From assembly GCA_964523295.1 (NCBI GenBank), contig CAZGAH010000045.1, forward strand, positions 1-34,675: a stretch of DNA of 34,675 nucleotides, given 5' to 3'. Each line of letters begins with the position of its first letter. Position 1 is the first letter of the stretch. This document shows positions 8,404-18,700 of this stretch, piece by piece. The notes under the pieces are model-generated. The model made no database searches and was not told where the DNA came from. It saw nothing but the letters and a program-made list of their open reading frames with translations. The stretch is from CAZGAH01 sp964523295 (GTDB lineage: Bacteria; Desulfobacterota; Desulfovibrionia; Desulfovibrionales; Desulfovibrionaceae). A program made the translations under genes and the position numbers.

Positions 8404-8456
8404 TCAATACGTACTATATCGACAGCTTGTCAAGAAAAATGTCATTTTTCTATGTT
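8404..8456. promoter_or_regulatory. Divergent promoter region with a 19-bp palindrome
   Basis: On the plus strand TTGTCA (8427-8432) and TATGTT (8451-8456) are 18 bases apart. The spacer is almost exactly the palindrome AGAAAAATG-T-CATTTTTCT (8433-8451). On the minus strand TTGACA (8428-8433) and TATTGA (8404-8409) are 18 bases apart and point to the small gene at 8220. An operator in the spacer is the arrangement used by MerR-type regulators, but no regulator gene is adjacent. The plus promoter would serve the T6SS cargo island. Confidence 0.45.
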
Positions 8457-8911
8457 AATTATTGCAACCGATAGGTAGTGCTGACAAAAAATCTTACAGC
8501 AAAACAAATGACCTCTCTTCCGCAGCCATTCCCGGTGGGTAGCGGGGCCGTCCATACGGGTCCGGCCAGAGAAAAGCCAGACCCGGCGGCCCGTATCCCC
8601 GCCCTGTGCGGCTCCGAGGCCCGGATTGCCCTGCCTGGCGCGGCGTTATCCCCGAACCGGCGTCCCTGGACCCTCGGGAATCCCTCATTGACCGCAGTCT
8701 GTATTTTTGTTAGATACAAACTACGGTGCAAATCGATTTCGGATCGGCCGGTCGCGTGCTCCCGCGTTGCGAAGTCAGCGTATTTGCCGGACAATCCGAG
8801 GATTTCGCGGCGCTGCGTCCACGGCCCGCAGGATGATCGCAGAGCGCTCGTCCACGTGCGGAATTGCATTTCGCCGACAGGGCTTCTCCCGTGCCAAGGA
8901 AGGGTTGCGAT
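8457..8911 (+). other. Long untranslated stretch before the first vgrG
   Basis: I see no credible gene here. The possible starts lack ribosome sites, and the short ORFs have the composition of shadow frames. A nested hairpin is visible around 8554-8596: ATACGGG at the left and CCCGTAT at the right, with GGTC/GACC inside. If the promoter at 8427-8456 is used, this is a structured leader of about 450 bases. Confidence 0.4.
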
Positions 8912-11188
8912 ATGGATATTGGCATCGATGTCCCGCGGTTCACCTTCGTCTCCAGGGCGATGCCCGAGGAGACCTTTTCTGTGGTCCGCTTCTTCGGACA
9001 CGAGGGCCTGAGCCGGCTTTACGAACTCACTGTCGAGCTGGTCTGCGAGCAACGTGACGTGGACATCGCCCGCGTGCTGCATAACCCGGCCTGTTTCACC
9101 ATCAAGCGCGACAAGGGGGATTTGCCCTACCACGGCATCCTGCAGCGCTTCGGGCAGCATCACGAATTCGACGGGCTCTATTTCTACCGGGCCGTGCTGG
9201 CGCCGCGGCTGTGGTGGCTGACGCTGACGCAGCGGCAGACCGTTTTTCTGGACAAGGACATCCGCGACATACTCCTTGCCGTGCTGACCGCCGGCGGATT
9301 GCCTTCGAACGCCGTGGATTTCAGGCTGTTCGAAAGCTACCCGACGCGCGACTACGTCTGCCAGTACGGCGAATCCGACTTCGCCTTTTTTTCGCGCTGG
9401 ATCGAGCACTACGGGATGTATTTTTTCTTCGAGCAGACGCCGGCGGGCGAGAAGCTCGTCATCACGGACACGCGCATCGCGCACGTGCCCCTGGCCGGCG
9501 AGAGCCGGGTCGAGTACGTCCAGCCCTCGGCCCTGGAGGGAGACCCCTTGCGGGAGGTGCTCTACGACTTCCGGATGCGCCGGGAACTCACGCCCAAGAC
9601 CGTGAGCGTCCGTGACTACAACTACCGCACGCCCGGCCTCGAGCTCAGCGCCAGGGCGGACATCGGACAGTACGGCGCGGGCGAAACCTATCTCTTTGGC
9701 CAGCACTGCCGTACGCAGAGCGAAAGCAGAACACTGGCCGGGCTCCGGACCCAGGAGCTGAGCTGCCGCGCCTGCCGCGTAGCGGGCAAAAGCTTCGCGC
9801 CCTTTCTCAGACCCGGCTATACGTTCGAACTCAAAGGCCATCCGCGCAGCGACTTCAATCAGGAGTACCTGACCGTGGACATCGAGCATCACGGCTACCA
9901 GAGTCGCTACGGCACGGCCGGCCTGGGCCTGCGCCCTGTGCCGGGGCAGGAAGAGAGCCTGTACCGCAACGAATTTTCTGCCATTCCCTCGCGCACGCAG
10001 TTCCGCTCGCCGGTACGCACGCCGCGCGCCGTCATCCACGGCACCCTGAATGGCATGATCGACGCCGGCGGTTCGGGGACCTACGCCGAGCTTGACGATG
10101 ACGGGCGCTACAAAATCTCGCTGCCGTTCGATCCTGAATCGCGCACCGCCGGCAAGGCCTCTTCGTACGTGCGCATGGCGCAACCTTCGGGGGGCGCCGG
10201 CTTCGGGATGCATTTTCCGCTGCACAAGGGCACGGAAGTGGCCGTGACCTTTGTCGACGGCAATCCCGACCGGCCGATCATCAGCGGCGCGGCCCCCAAT
10301 CCCACAAAGCCGAGCCCGGTCACGAGCGCGACCCAGACCTCCTGCCGCCTGACCACCGCGGGCGGCAATCTCATGCACATCGAAAACCAGAAGGGCTCGG
10401 AGCGCATGCTCTTCAGCAACAAGCTCGGCGACTATCTCCGCATCGGCGCGTTCAATGACCCGAACGCCTGGGACAAGATGAAGTCGTTTTTCGACAGCTA
10501 TTTCAGCAAGGACGGCATCGTTCTCTACAGCCCCGACAACCACTGGATCACCATCACCTGCAAGCACGCCTGGACGACGATTCTAGGCGAAAAAATGTAT
10601 ATCAATCTCGGGTGGGAGAGCCAATTCTATGGCGTATCGTGGGACATCCATTTTCTGGCCCTGCATCTGGCCTTTATTACGGGTCCCAGTAAAATCGTGA
10701 GTTATCTGTCCGACGAGAAAGCGATACCGGTAACACAATATGTCCACAGCGTACGCAATGAAGTAGAAGGACAAAAGGCCAGGATGGACGTCAGCTCGGT
10801 CAAGACGACGCTCAATACCGTCCAGACAACGGGGCAAACGACGCAATCCGCGCTGAACAACACGCGCGTGGCGATGAGCAAGGCGGGACTCGCCGGCGAA
10901 AAGACCACGCTCGCGGCGAACCATAATCAGATGAGCCAGCTCCACAACACCGTGGACGGCACCAGCACCCAATTGAGCCAGGAGCAATCCACCCTGGCCT
11001 TGGCCCAACAGCAGCTGGCCGGTCAGGGAGCGCTTTTAACCCAATCGCAGATTCAATCTACGGTCTCCCTCACTAAAATGGCCACGAAACGATCAGTTAC
11101 AGCGATGCAATCGGTCAAGGTGGCAGGCAGCACCATGTCCATGGCGCAACAGGAACTCGATACGGCGCTTTCGCATATGACGCAATAA
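8912..11188 (+). CDS. vgrG: Type VI secretion spike protein VgrG (copy 1), coiled-coil tail
   Basis: 758 residues from ATG 8912, chosen for GGAAGGG seven bases upstream; an in-frame ATG at 8864 lacks such a site. The N-terminal gp27-like part begins FTFVSRAMPEETFSVVRFFG. The gp5-like OB fold starts near residue 373 (GMIDAGGSGTYAELDDDGRY), followed by FPLHKGTEV, DGNPDRP and NLMHIENQKGSER. VgrG trimers form the tip of the injected T6SS spike. Residues after about 480 do not show the usual long beta-helix. From about 608 to the end the chain is Gln/Ser/Thr-rich and helical, like a trimeric coiled coil. First gene of the cargo operon. Confidence 0.92.
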   Translation: MDIGIDVPRFTFVSRAMPEETFSVVRFFGHEGLSRLYELTVELVCEQRDVDIARVLHNPACFTIKRDKGDLPYHGILQRFGQHHEFDGLYFYRAVLAPRLWWLTLTQRQTVFLDKDIRDILLAVLTAGGLPSNAVDFRLFESYPTRDYVCQYGESDFAFFSRWIEHYGMYFFFEQTPAGEKLVITDTRIAHVPLAGESRVEYVQPSALEGDPLREVLYDFRMRRELTPKTVSVRDYNYRTPGLELSARADIGQYGAGETYLFGQHCRTQSESRTLAGLRTQELSCRACRVAGKSFAPFLRPGYTFELKGHPRSDFNQEYLTVDIEHHGYQSRYGTAGLGLRPVPGQEESLYRNEFSAIPSRTQFRSPVRTPRAVIHGTLNGMIDAGGSGTYAELDDDGRYKISLPFDPESRTAGKASSYVRMAQPSGGAGFGMHFPLHKGTEVAVTFVDGNPDRPIISGAAPNPTKPSPVTSATQTSCRLTTAGGNLMHIENQKGSERMLFSNKLGDYLRIGAFNDPNAWDKMKSFFDSYFSKDGIVLYSPDNHWITITCKHAWTTILGEKMYINLGWESQFYGVSWDIHFLALHLAFITGPSKIVSYLSDEKAIPVTQYVHSVRNEVEGQKARMDVSSVKTTLNTVQTTGQTTQSALNNTRVAMSKAGLAGEKTTLAANHNQMSQLHNTVDGTSTQLSQEQSTLALAQQQLAGQGALLTQSQIQSTVSLTKMATKRSVTAMQSVKVAGSTMSMAQQELDTALSHMTQ

Positions 11189-11216
11189 GCAACCGCACTT
11201 TGCGAGGTACGTATAC

Positions 11217-13481
11217 ATGACCCGTCCCATGCATCATTTCGCTTTTTCATCGTCCGCCTTTCCCGAAGACACCTTCGACCTCGTTTCGTTCTCCGGGACC
11301 GAAGGTCTTTCCTCGCTGTACCGTTTCGACATCCTTCTGGCCTCCGGGCAGAGGGACATCGATTTCGAGCTCTTGATGCAGCGCCCGGTGAAGCTGACGG
11401 TCCAGGCCCGGCTGGGTAGTATCGAGCGGCACGGCATTCCGGTCGCGTTCGAACAACTGCAGACCGTCGGGGAGACGACCTTCTACCGCGTCGAGATGAT
11501 GCCACGCCTGGCACGTCTGCTCTGGCTCGAAAACAGCCGTATTTTTCTGGACAAGACGGTGCAACAGGTCGTCAAGGAGGTGCTCGAAGGCGCCGGACTC
11601 GCGGCCGGGACCGACTTCGAGTTCCGTTTGACCCGGAACCTGGAAACCCGCGAGTACGTTGTCCAGTACCAGGAGTCGGACTACGCCTTTGTCTGCCGTT
11701 TGCTCGAGCGCGAGGGAATCTATTTCTTCTTCGAGCACGCGCAGGGCGGGGAAAAGTGCATCCTTGTTGACAACCGCATGGCGCACACGCCCCAAAAAGT
11801 GGCCCCCTCGCTGCGCTACGCCCCGACCTCCGGCCTCGATCAGGACCAGGCCGACATCGTGCTGAACGAATTCTCCGCCGCACAGCGGCCGCTGCCCAAA
11901 ACGGTACGCCTGAAAGACTGGAACTACCGGACGCCGAAGGTCGATCTGCAGGCCGAGTCTCTGGTTCTGGACAAGGGATTCGGTCTGTTCTACCGCTACG
12001 GGGACAACTTCAAGACCCCAACCGAAGGAGAGACGCTGGCGAAGCTGCGTGCCGAGGAGCTGCTCTGCCGCCAACGCGTCTTCACGGGCACGTCCTTTTC
12101 TCCCTATTTCACGCCCGGGTGCACCTTTCGCGTAGAGGATCACTTTCGTTCGGACTTCGACCAGGAATACCTGACCGTGGAAGTCGTACGGCAAGGCCGA
12201 CAGCCCGGACCGGAGTATGCGTGGATGACCGGCGACGACGAGGAGCGCCATTACTACCGCACCACCGTCACGGCCATACCTGGCCAGGTCCAGTTCCGGC
12301 CCGAATGCCGGACCCCTTGGCCGAGCGTACCCGGCGTCGTGAGTGCGCGGATCGATGGTCCGTCTTCCGGGCAGTATCCCGATGTGGACGACCAGGGGCG
12401 CTACAAGATCGTCGCCGCCTTCGACCGCTCCGGTCGAAAGGATGGAAAGGCCTCGCCCTGGCTGCGCCAGGCGCAGCCCTACGGCGGCTGGAACCACGGC
12501 ATGCATCTCCCGCTGCACAAGGGCTGCGAGGTGCTGCTGGTGCACGTGAACGGCGATCCGGACCGGCCCGTGATCCTGGCTGCGGTTCCGAATCCGGACA
12601 CCCCCTCGCCAGTCACCGGAAAGAATCAGACCAAAAGCCGCATCGTCACCTCCAGCGGCAACGAGCTCCATTTCGAGGACCAGCAAGGCAGCGAGAGAGT
12701 CCTGTTCAACGTCCCCAACACCTCGACCTTCCTGCGTATGGGCGCGCCGAACGATCCGCCGCCCACGTGGAAGCCGGCGCCCATCGATCCGAACGCCAAG
12801 GGCAACGAAGGAAAGAACGGCTGGAAATTCGACACCCCGGAATGGCTTACCATTATCGCCGGCGCACAGTTGGAAATGTACATGATCGGGTATATCAACA
12901 CCGTTGTCGGACTCAGCCAGACGACCAACTTTGTGACCAAAACAGATACCCATTTCGGGTTCATTCAGGTCCTGGGCGGAAAGAGTACGAAGCTGAAATT
13001 GAGTGAATCGGAAATATCCTGCGTGGCGAACTTCTTCAGGGCCTCGAAAGATAAGATCACGGCGAACAAGACCCAGCTGACCGACAACCTCATCGACACG
13101 AAAGGCCAGGTAACGGAGCTCAACGGTCAGGTCAGCGCCCTCAACACCTCGGTCAACCAGCTCTCGGGCCAGGTCTGCCAGCTCTCGGCCACGGTGCAGG
13201 AGATGACCGCCGAGAAAACGCAATTGCTGGGCATGATCAACGAACTCAGCCTGCAACGGGCGGAGCTGATCCAGAACAACTCGACCCTGTCCGGCCAGGT
13301 CAGCGAAACGGCGCAATCGCGCATCGGCCTGCACACCCAGGTCTCCGAATTGTCCACCGAGGTCACCCAACTGAATCAACAGGCCACGACACTGGCCGCG
13401 CAGACCACCGCCCTGGCCATGCAGTGCAATCGCACCTGCGTCAACATGACCCATCTCAGCGCAATGGATCTGACCGTCTAG
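11217..13481 (+). CDS. vgrG: Type VI secretion spike protein VgrG (copy 2), coiled-coil tail
   Basis: 754 residues, 28 bases after copy 1, with GAGGT eight bases before the ATG. The gp27-like part starts HHFAFSSSAFPEDTFDLVSF, and the OB fold lies from about residue 368 (RIDGPSSGQYPDVDDQGRYK). The tail from about residue 607 is a clear heptad pattern of repeated Q[LV]..L[NS] units (for example GQVTELNGQVSALNTSVNQL), ending in a short Cys-containing segment. It is more diverged from copies 1 and 3 than these are from each other. Stop codon TAG. Confidence 0.92.
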   Translation: MTRPMHHFAFSSSAFPEDTFDLVSFSGTEGLSSLYRFDILLASGQRDIDFELLMQRPVKLTVQARLGSIERHGIPVAFEQLQTVGETTFYRVEMMPRLARLLWLENSRIFLDKTVQQVVKEVLEGAGLAAGTDFEFRLTRNLETREYVVQYQESDYAFVCRLLEREGIYFFFEHAQGGEKCILVDNRMAHTPQKVAPSLRYAPTSGLDQDQADIVLNEFSAAQRPLPKTVRLKDWNYRTPKVDLQAESLVLDKGFGLFYRYGDNFKTPTEGETLAKLRAEELLCRQRVFTGTSFSPYFTPGCTFRVEDHFRSDFDQEYLTVEVVRQGRQPGPEYAWMTGDDEERHYYRTTVTAIPGQVQFRPECRTPWPSVPGVVSARIDGPSSGQYPDVDDQGRYKIVAAFDRSGRKDGKASPWLRQAQPYGGWNHGMHLPLHKGCEVLLVHVNGDPDRPVILAAVPNPDTPSPVTGKNQTKSRIVTSSGNELHFEDQQGSERVLFNVPNTSTFLRMGAPNDPPPTWKPAPIDPNAKGNEGKNGWKFDTPEWLTIIAGAQLEMYMIGYINTVVGLSQTTNFVTKTDTHFGFIQVLGGKSTKLKLSESEISCVANFFRASKDKITANKTQLTDNLIDTKGQVTELNGQVSALNTSVNQLSGQVCQLSATVQEMTAEKTQLLGMINELSLQRAELIQNNSTLSGQVSETAQSRIGLHTQVSELSTEVTQLNQQATTLAAQTTALAMQCNRTCVNMTHLSAMDLTV

Positions 13482-13491
13482 GAGGAACGCC

Positions 13492-15741
13492 ATGGCCGGA
13501 GAGGCCAGGAAAATCTATTCGTTCGTCTCGAAGGCCCTGGACAAGGACGCCCTTGAGGTGGTCAGGTTTCACGGAGAGGAGGGGCTGTCGCGTCTGTACC
13601 GCTTCGAGGTGACGCTGCTGGCCCGTTCCGCGGACCTCGACCTGACGGACGTGGTGCAGCATCCCGCCGTTTTCACCATCCATTTCCCGGAAGGCGATCT
13701 GCCTTTCCACGGCATTCTCGCCCGGTTCGAGCAGTTGCGCCAGTACTCGGACATGACCTTCTACCGGGCGATTCTTGTTCCGCGGGCCTGGTGGCTGACC
13801 CAGACGCATCACAACCAGCTGTTTCTGGACAAGACGCTGCCCGAACTCCTCACCGAGGTGCTCAAGGACGGAGGACTGCGCGCCGGCCAGGATTTCGAAC
13901 TGCGGCTCATGCACCAGTATCCCCGCCGCGACTACGTCTGTCAGTACGGCGAAACGCATTTCAATTTCGTCTCACGGTGGATGGAGCGCGACGGGCTCTA
14001 CTCGTTTTTCGAGCAGACGGACGCAAACGAAAAACTCGTCATCACCGACAGCGCCTCGGCGCACGCGCCCATGTCCCAGGGGGGCGAACTGACGTACCAT
14101 CCGGTTTCCGGGCTGGACTGGCCCATGGCCAAAGAGGTGATCAAGCGGCTCGACCTGGTCCAGCGGCCTGTCCCTGCCACGGTCAAACTCAAGGACTACA
14201 ATTACCGCCACCCCGACGTGGACATGACGGCCACGCACGACGTCGCCGCCTATGGCCGGGGCGAGTACTACGTCTACGGCGAGCACTTCGCCACGGTCGC
14301 CGAAGGCGAGGCCCTGGCCAAAGTGCAGGCCGAGGCATTCCAGTGCGGCGAAAAACGCTTCGAAGGCCTGAGCACCGTTCCTTACGTGCGCTCGGGTTTT
14401 ATCTTCACATTGAAAAATCACTTCCGCGACGACTTCAATACGAAGTACCTGACCGTGAGCGCACGACACGAGGGCGGCCAGGAGGCCTGGCTGACGAGCG
14501 GACTGGGACTGCCGCTGCAGGTCGAGCTGGACCGGCCGGGCTACCGCAACACCTTCGAGGCCATCGAGGCCAAAACACAGTTCCGGCCCGAACGCACGGC
14601 CAGGAAGCCGCGGTTCGACGGCTGCATGACGGCCATGATCGACGCCGGCGGTTCCGGCGAATACGCCGAGCTGGACGACCAGGGGCGCTACAAGATCACC
14701 CTGCCGTTCGATCTCTCCGGACGCAGCGGAGGCAAGGCCTCGGCCTTTGTGCGCATGATCCAGCCGTACGGAGGCGCGGACCACGGGCTTCATTTTCCGC
14801 TGCACAAGGGCACGGAAGTCATCCTGACCTGCATCGACGGCGACCCGGACCGGCCCCTGATCCAGGCCTGCGTACCGAATCCCGATACCCCGAGCCAGGT
14901 GGACGATTCCACGAAAACCTCCTGCCGCCTGACCACCAGCGGCAACAACAAACTGCACATCGAAAACCAGAAGGGCTCGGAACGCATCCTCATGTCCAGC
15001 CCGACAAAGAACAGCTACATCCGCCTGGGCCAGCCCAACGACCCGCCGGCATCGGCAGAGAAGGCGCCCGACCAGCTGGGATGGAAGCTCAACACCGACG
15101 GAGCGATGAAAATCCGGGCCGGGCTCTACAACCAGATGACTATCGGCGACACCGAGACCTGGATAGTCGGCAACCAGGAAACAGCGCTCGTGCTCGAATC
15201 CAATCGCTGGAGCGGTGTGTATCTCAAGACCGGCTTGTGCAAGAAGCAGGAGATCAACACCATTACCTTTATCTCGGCGGTGCTCGCCCAGCGCGCCCTT
15301 GGCCAGGAGGTCTGCTGCAGTCCCCAGAACGTCAAGATTGCCGGGCAGCTGACCGAGATGAAAGGGACCAAGACCAATCTGGAAGGCCTGAAGCAGCAGT
15401 TGGAAGGCCAAAAAAACCAGCTCGAGATGGCCAAACAGACGCTGGAGGAATCGCAGAATACGCTGACGGGCGATTTGCAGAACCTGCGAATGGCCAGCGA
15501 AATCATGACGCAGCAGGTACTCGACCTCGAAGGAAAACGCACGGCTCTGCAGCAGGCCAAACAGGAAATCTCCACGGCGAAAAGCACACTGGAGGGCCAA
15601 AAGTCGACCCTGGAACAGCAAAAAACGACCTTGACGACAAGCATTACCGACATGACCCTCAAACAGACCGAACTCGCGCAAAAAATGGACCGTATTAACG
15701 CCACGCGAAACCGCATTGTCGCCAAACGCACCATCGTATAA
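13492..15741 (+). CDS. vgrG: Type VI secretion spike protein VgrG (copy 3), coiled-coil tail
   Basis: 749 residues, ten bases after copy 2, with GGAGG six bases before the ATG. The gp27-like N-terminus is KIYSFVSKALDKDALEVVRF, and the OB fold lies from about residue 373 (MIDAGGSGEYAELDDQGRYK, LHFPLHKGTEV, DGDPDRP). The tail from about residue 618 is a Lys/Gln/Glu-rich coiled coil (GTKTNLEGLKQQLEGQKNQL). VgrG C-termini commonly decide which adaptor and PAAR tip are loaded, so the DUF2169 gene nine bases downstream is the likely partner. Confidence 0.92.
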   Translation: MAGEARKIYSFVSKALDKDALEVVRFHGEEGLSRLYRFEVTLLARSADLDLTDVVQHPAVFTIHFPEGDLPFHGILARFEQLRQYSDMTFYRAILVPRAWWLTQTHHNQLFLDKTLPELLTEVLKDGGLRAGQDFELRLMHQYPRRDYVCQYGETHFNFVSRWMERDGLYSFFEQTDANEKLVITDSASAHAPMSQGGELTYHPVSGLDWPMAKEVIKRLDLVQRPVPATVKLKDYNYRHPDVDMTATHDVAAYGRGEYYVYGEHFATVAEGEALAKVQAEAFQCGEKRFEGLSTVPYVRSGFIFTLKNHFRDDFNTKYLTVSARHEGGQEAWLTSGLGLPLQVELDRPGYRNTFEAIEAKTQFRPERTARKPRFDGCMTAMIDAGGSGEYAELDDQGRYKITLPFDLSGRSGGKASAFVRMIQPYGGADHGLHFPLHKGTEVILTCIDGDPDRPLIQACVPNPDTPSQVDDSTKTSCRLTTSGNNKLHIENQKGSERILMSSPTKNSYIRLGQPNDPPASAEKAPDQLGWKLNTDGAMKIRAGLYNQMTIGDTETWIVGNQETALVLESNRWSGVYLKTGLCKKQEINTITFISAVLAQRALGQEVCCSPQNVKIAGQLTEMKGTKTNLEGLKQQLEGQKNQLEMAKQTLEESQNTLTGDLQNLRMASEIMTQQVLDLEGKRTALQQAKQEISTAKSTLEGQKSTLEQQKTTLTTSITDMTLKQTELAQKMDRINATRNRIVAKRTIV

Positions 15742-15749
15742 GGCCAGGC

Positions 15750-18700
15750 ATGAAAGTCTACAAAAAGAAGGAACTCTCGCTGTCGCTGACGCCCTTCAAT
15801 ATCGCCGGGCGGCAGTATCTCTCCTTTGCGGTCATGACCTATTTCGACCTGACCGCCCCGGACGATCTGCTCACCGACCAGGACCTCTGGCGCGACGTGC
15901 CCGACCAGCTCGGCGCCACGCCGATTCTCGACACCGGCATGCCCAAACAGCGCGCGGAACTCCTGGTCGCCGGCTCCTGCTTCGCCCCGCGCGGCAAGAC
16001 AATTCCCGCTACGCAGGTGCGCGTGCGCGTCGGCGACGTCGAAAAGACCCTGGAGGTCTTCGGCAACCGATGGTTCAAGCTGGACGGCTCCATCTCCGAG
16101 CCCAGACCATTTGTGGAGATGCCCATCGTGTTCGAGAATGCCTACGGTGGCGAGGGATTCTCCCAAAATCCCGTCGGCAAAGGCTATACGATGTACGTCG
16201 ACGAAAACGGCGAGACGTACCGGCCCTTGCCGAACATCGAGCACCCGTCGCGGACCATCGGCGCGACCTACGACCAGCCCGATCCGGCCGGCCTGCGCAT
16301 GATCGATGTCACCTGGGAACCGCGTGCCTCCAAAACCGGCACCTACGACGACAACTGGCTGGCCGACCGCTGGCCAAACCTGCCCATGGATATCGACCAC
16401 TCCTTTTTCAATACCGCCCAGGCGGATCAATGGGCCGACACGTTTTTTACCGGCGACGAGGTCATCGAGATCGACAAGATGCACCCGGACCTGCGCCGCA
16501 TCATTTCCCACCTGCCCGGCGTACGCATCCGTCTTTTCCCGACGCTGATCACGAACTTCAAGCCCTTCCGGGACAAGTCGCAGGACAAGGAGGAATTCAT
16601 CGAGGCGCCGACCCGGCTGGATACGGTCTGGCTCTTCCCCTCCATCCTGCGCGGGCTCTGCATTCATCGCGCCAGCGTTCCCAACCACGACGACGAGTAC
16701 GCCGACGTGTCGCGCGTCTACCTCGACTTCGAGCGCCTGAGCGACCCGCCGCTGCCCATCGAGGAATACCTCGAGCGCCAGCGCAAGGCCATGGACCTGA
16801 GCATCCCCATCGACATGGCGCCCTTCGAGGCCGCGAGCAAGGACATCGGTCAGGCCATGAAGACTCTGAAGAATTCGCCAAAGGAGGTCGCCCGGGTCAA
16901 GAAGGCCATACTCGGACAGGAGCCGGCCATGCCGCGCACGGCGGACGAAATGGTCACCATGGGCCAGCGCGTGGCCGATGGCAACTTCAAGACCCTGGAC
17001 CAGCTGGAGAAGGTGGCCAAGGATCTGCACGGCCAGTTTGGCCATATGGTCAAGATCGATCTCACCGTGTTCGACCGCATGCGCGCCAAGGTCCAGGAAA
17101 CTATGGCTGGCGCCCGCAAGACCGCCGAGGCAATCAAGGCCGGCCAGGCCAAGGCCGAGGCGACGAAAAAGGCCGTGCTCGAAAAGGCCAACGCCTCGCT
17201 GGACACCATGACGGACCCGGAATTCATCCGAAGTAAGGGCATCGACCCGGAGCTTGTCGGGAAGCACATCGATATGTCCACCCGCTTTTCCCTGCCCGAG
17301 GGCACGGGGAACCCCTGGCATGACAGCGGATTTCCCTTTGTCATTGCCTGCCGCCGGGCCTTGGAAAACGACTTCCAGGTTCAGGACGCCCTGCACGCGC
17401 TCGGCCTGCCCGACCGGGTGATCCGGCGCGCCTGGCTCGGCATCAACCCTTCGGAACGCCTGGAGGATCCCGTTGCCTGGGGGCTGGCCAAACCGCCTGC
17501 GCCCGGCGCGCCCGCGCCTGCGCCCCTGCGCATCCCGGCAGGCCTGATCCTGCCCCGCTTCGACGGCCCCACCCTGAACCGCATTCTTGTCCGCGCGGGG
17601 TACGAGGACTGCGACTTCGACCATTTTCTCACCGAGACGCTCGTGCAGGGCTCGGCCGAGCTGCCGCTGGCCCTGCCGCCGCCCGAGCCCGGGGGGTACT
17701 GGGTGCGCGTGGCAGACGAACTGCAGGCCCTGTTCATGGAGGAGGAAATCGGCGACGCCTGCGGCGTCGTGGCCATGAGCGACGCAGGGCAGGCGCCGGA
17801 CGACGCGACCCTGAAGGCCATAGCCGAGAAGGACGTCTTTCTCATCGTCATGCCCGACGGAACGACGAACAACTCGGCCGCCTGGGCGCCCTGGCCGCAG
17901 ACATTCAAGAACGCCCGGCTCCTGACCCTGCCCAAAGGCAACAGCGTATTCGAGGCCCGGGCCGCGGGCGTGGATGTGCGTGCGCTGGTCATGGAAGCGC
18001 TGCCGCCGGACTTTGCCGAGGCGAACCGCATCGAGGCGACCCTGCCCGAGGCCGGAAAGGCGCCCACGGCGTCGCCCGTGCCACCGCTCAAGTTCCCGAC
18101 CTTCGATTTCAAGAAAGACGCCGCGGACCTCCGGGCAACCCTGGAGGCCAGGCTCCAGCCGCAAAAGGACAAACTGCTGGCCATGAAAGCCGACATGGAC
18201 AGCCAGTTCGACGCCACGCTGGCCAAGCTGGGCAAGACGCGGCAGGAATATGAGGCCCTGGCCAAGGCCGAGGCAGCGGTGCCCTTTCCCGAGCGGAACC
18301 GCAAGATGATCGAGGCCATGGTCGAGGAGCGCAAGCGCCTCAAGGCGACAGGCGCCATGACCCCGGAGATGGAAAAATCCATGGACAAGGCCCTGGCCGA
18401 GGCAAAAAAGAGCGTCAGCGAGGCCAATACCATCTACGAGCGGGACATGGCCCGGATCGCGCAGTCGGAAAAACAGTTCGCCCAGGCCAGGGAACAGATC
18501 GCCGCGCGCAAACTGCCCGGCGGCGCCAGCGAGGAAATGGCCGCGGCCGGGCTGGACCCGGAGCTGTTGCGACCCATGACCCGCGAGGAGGTGGTGGAGC
18601 GCTACGAGCGTGGGTTGCCGTTCGCCAAACGGACGCTCTCCGGACTCGACCTCTCCAGGCTCGAGCTGCCGGGGATCGATCTGTCCGAGGCCATTCTCGT

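Noticed and set aside
8459..10567. 702-codon minus-strand ORF opposite vgrG copy 1
   Set aside because: It is the shadow of the vgrG frame in GC-rich DNA; all homology is on the plus strand. The same holds for the long antisense frames opposite vgrG 2 and 3 and the DUF2169 gene.
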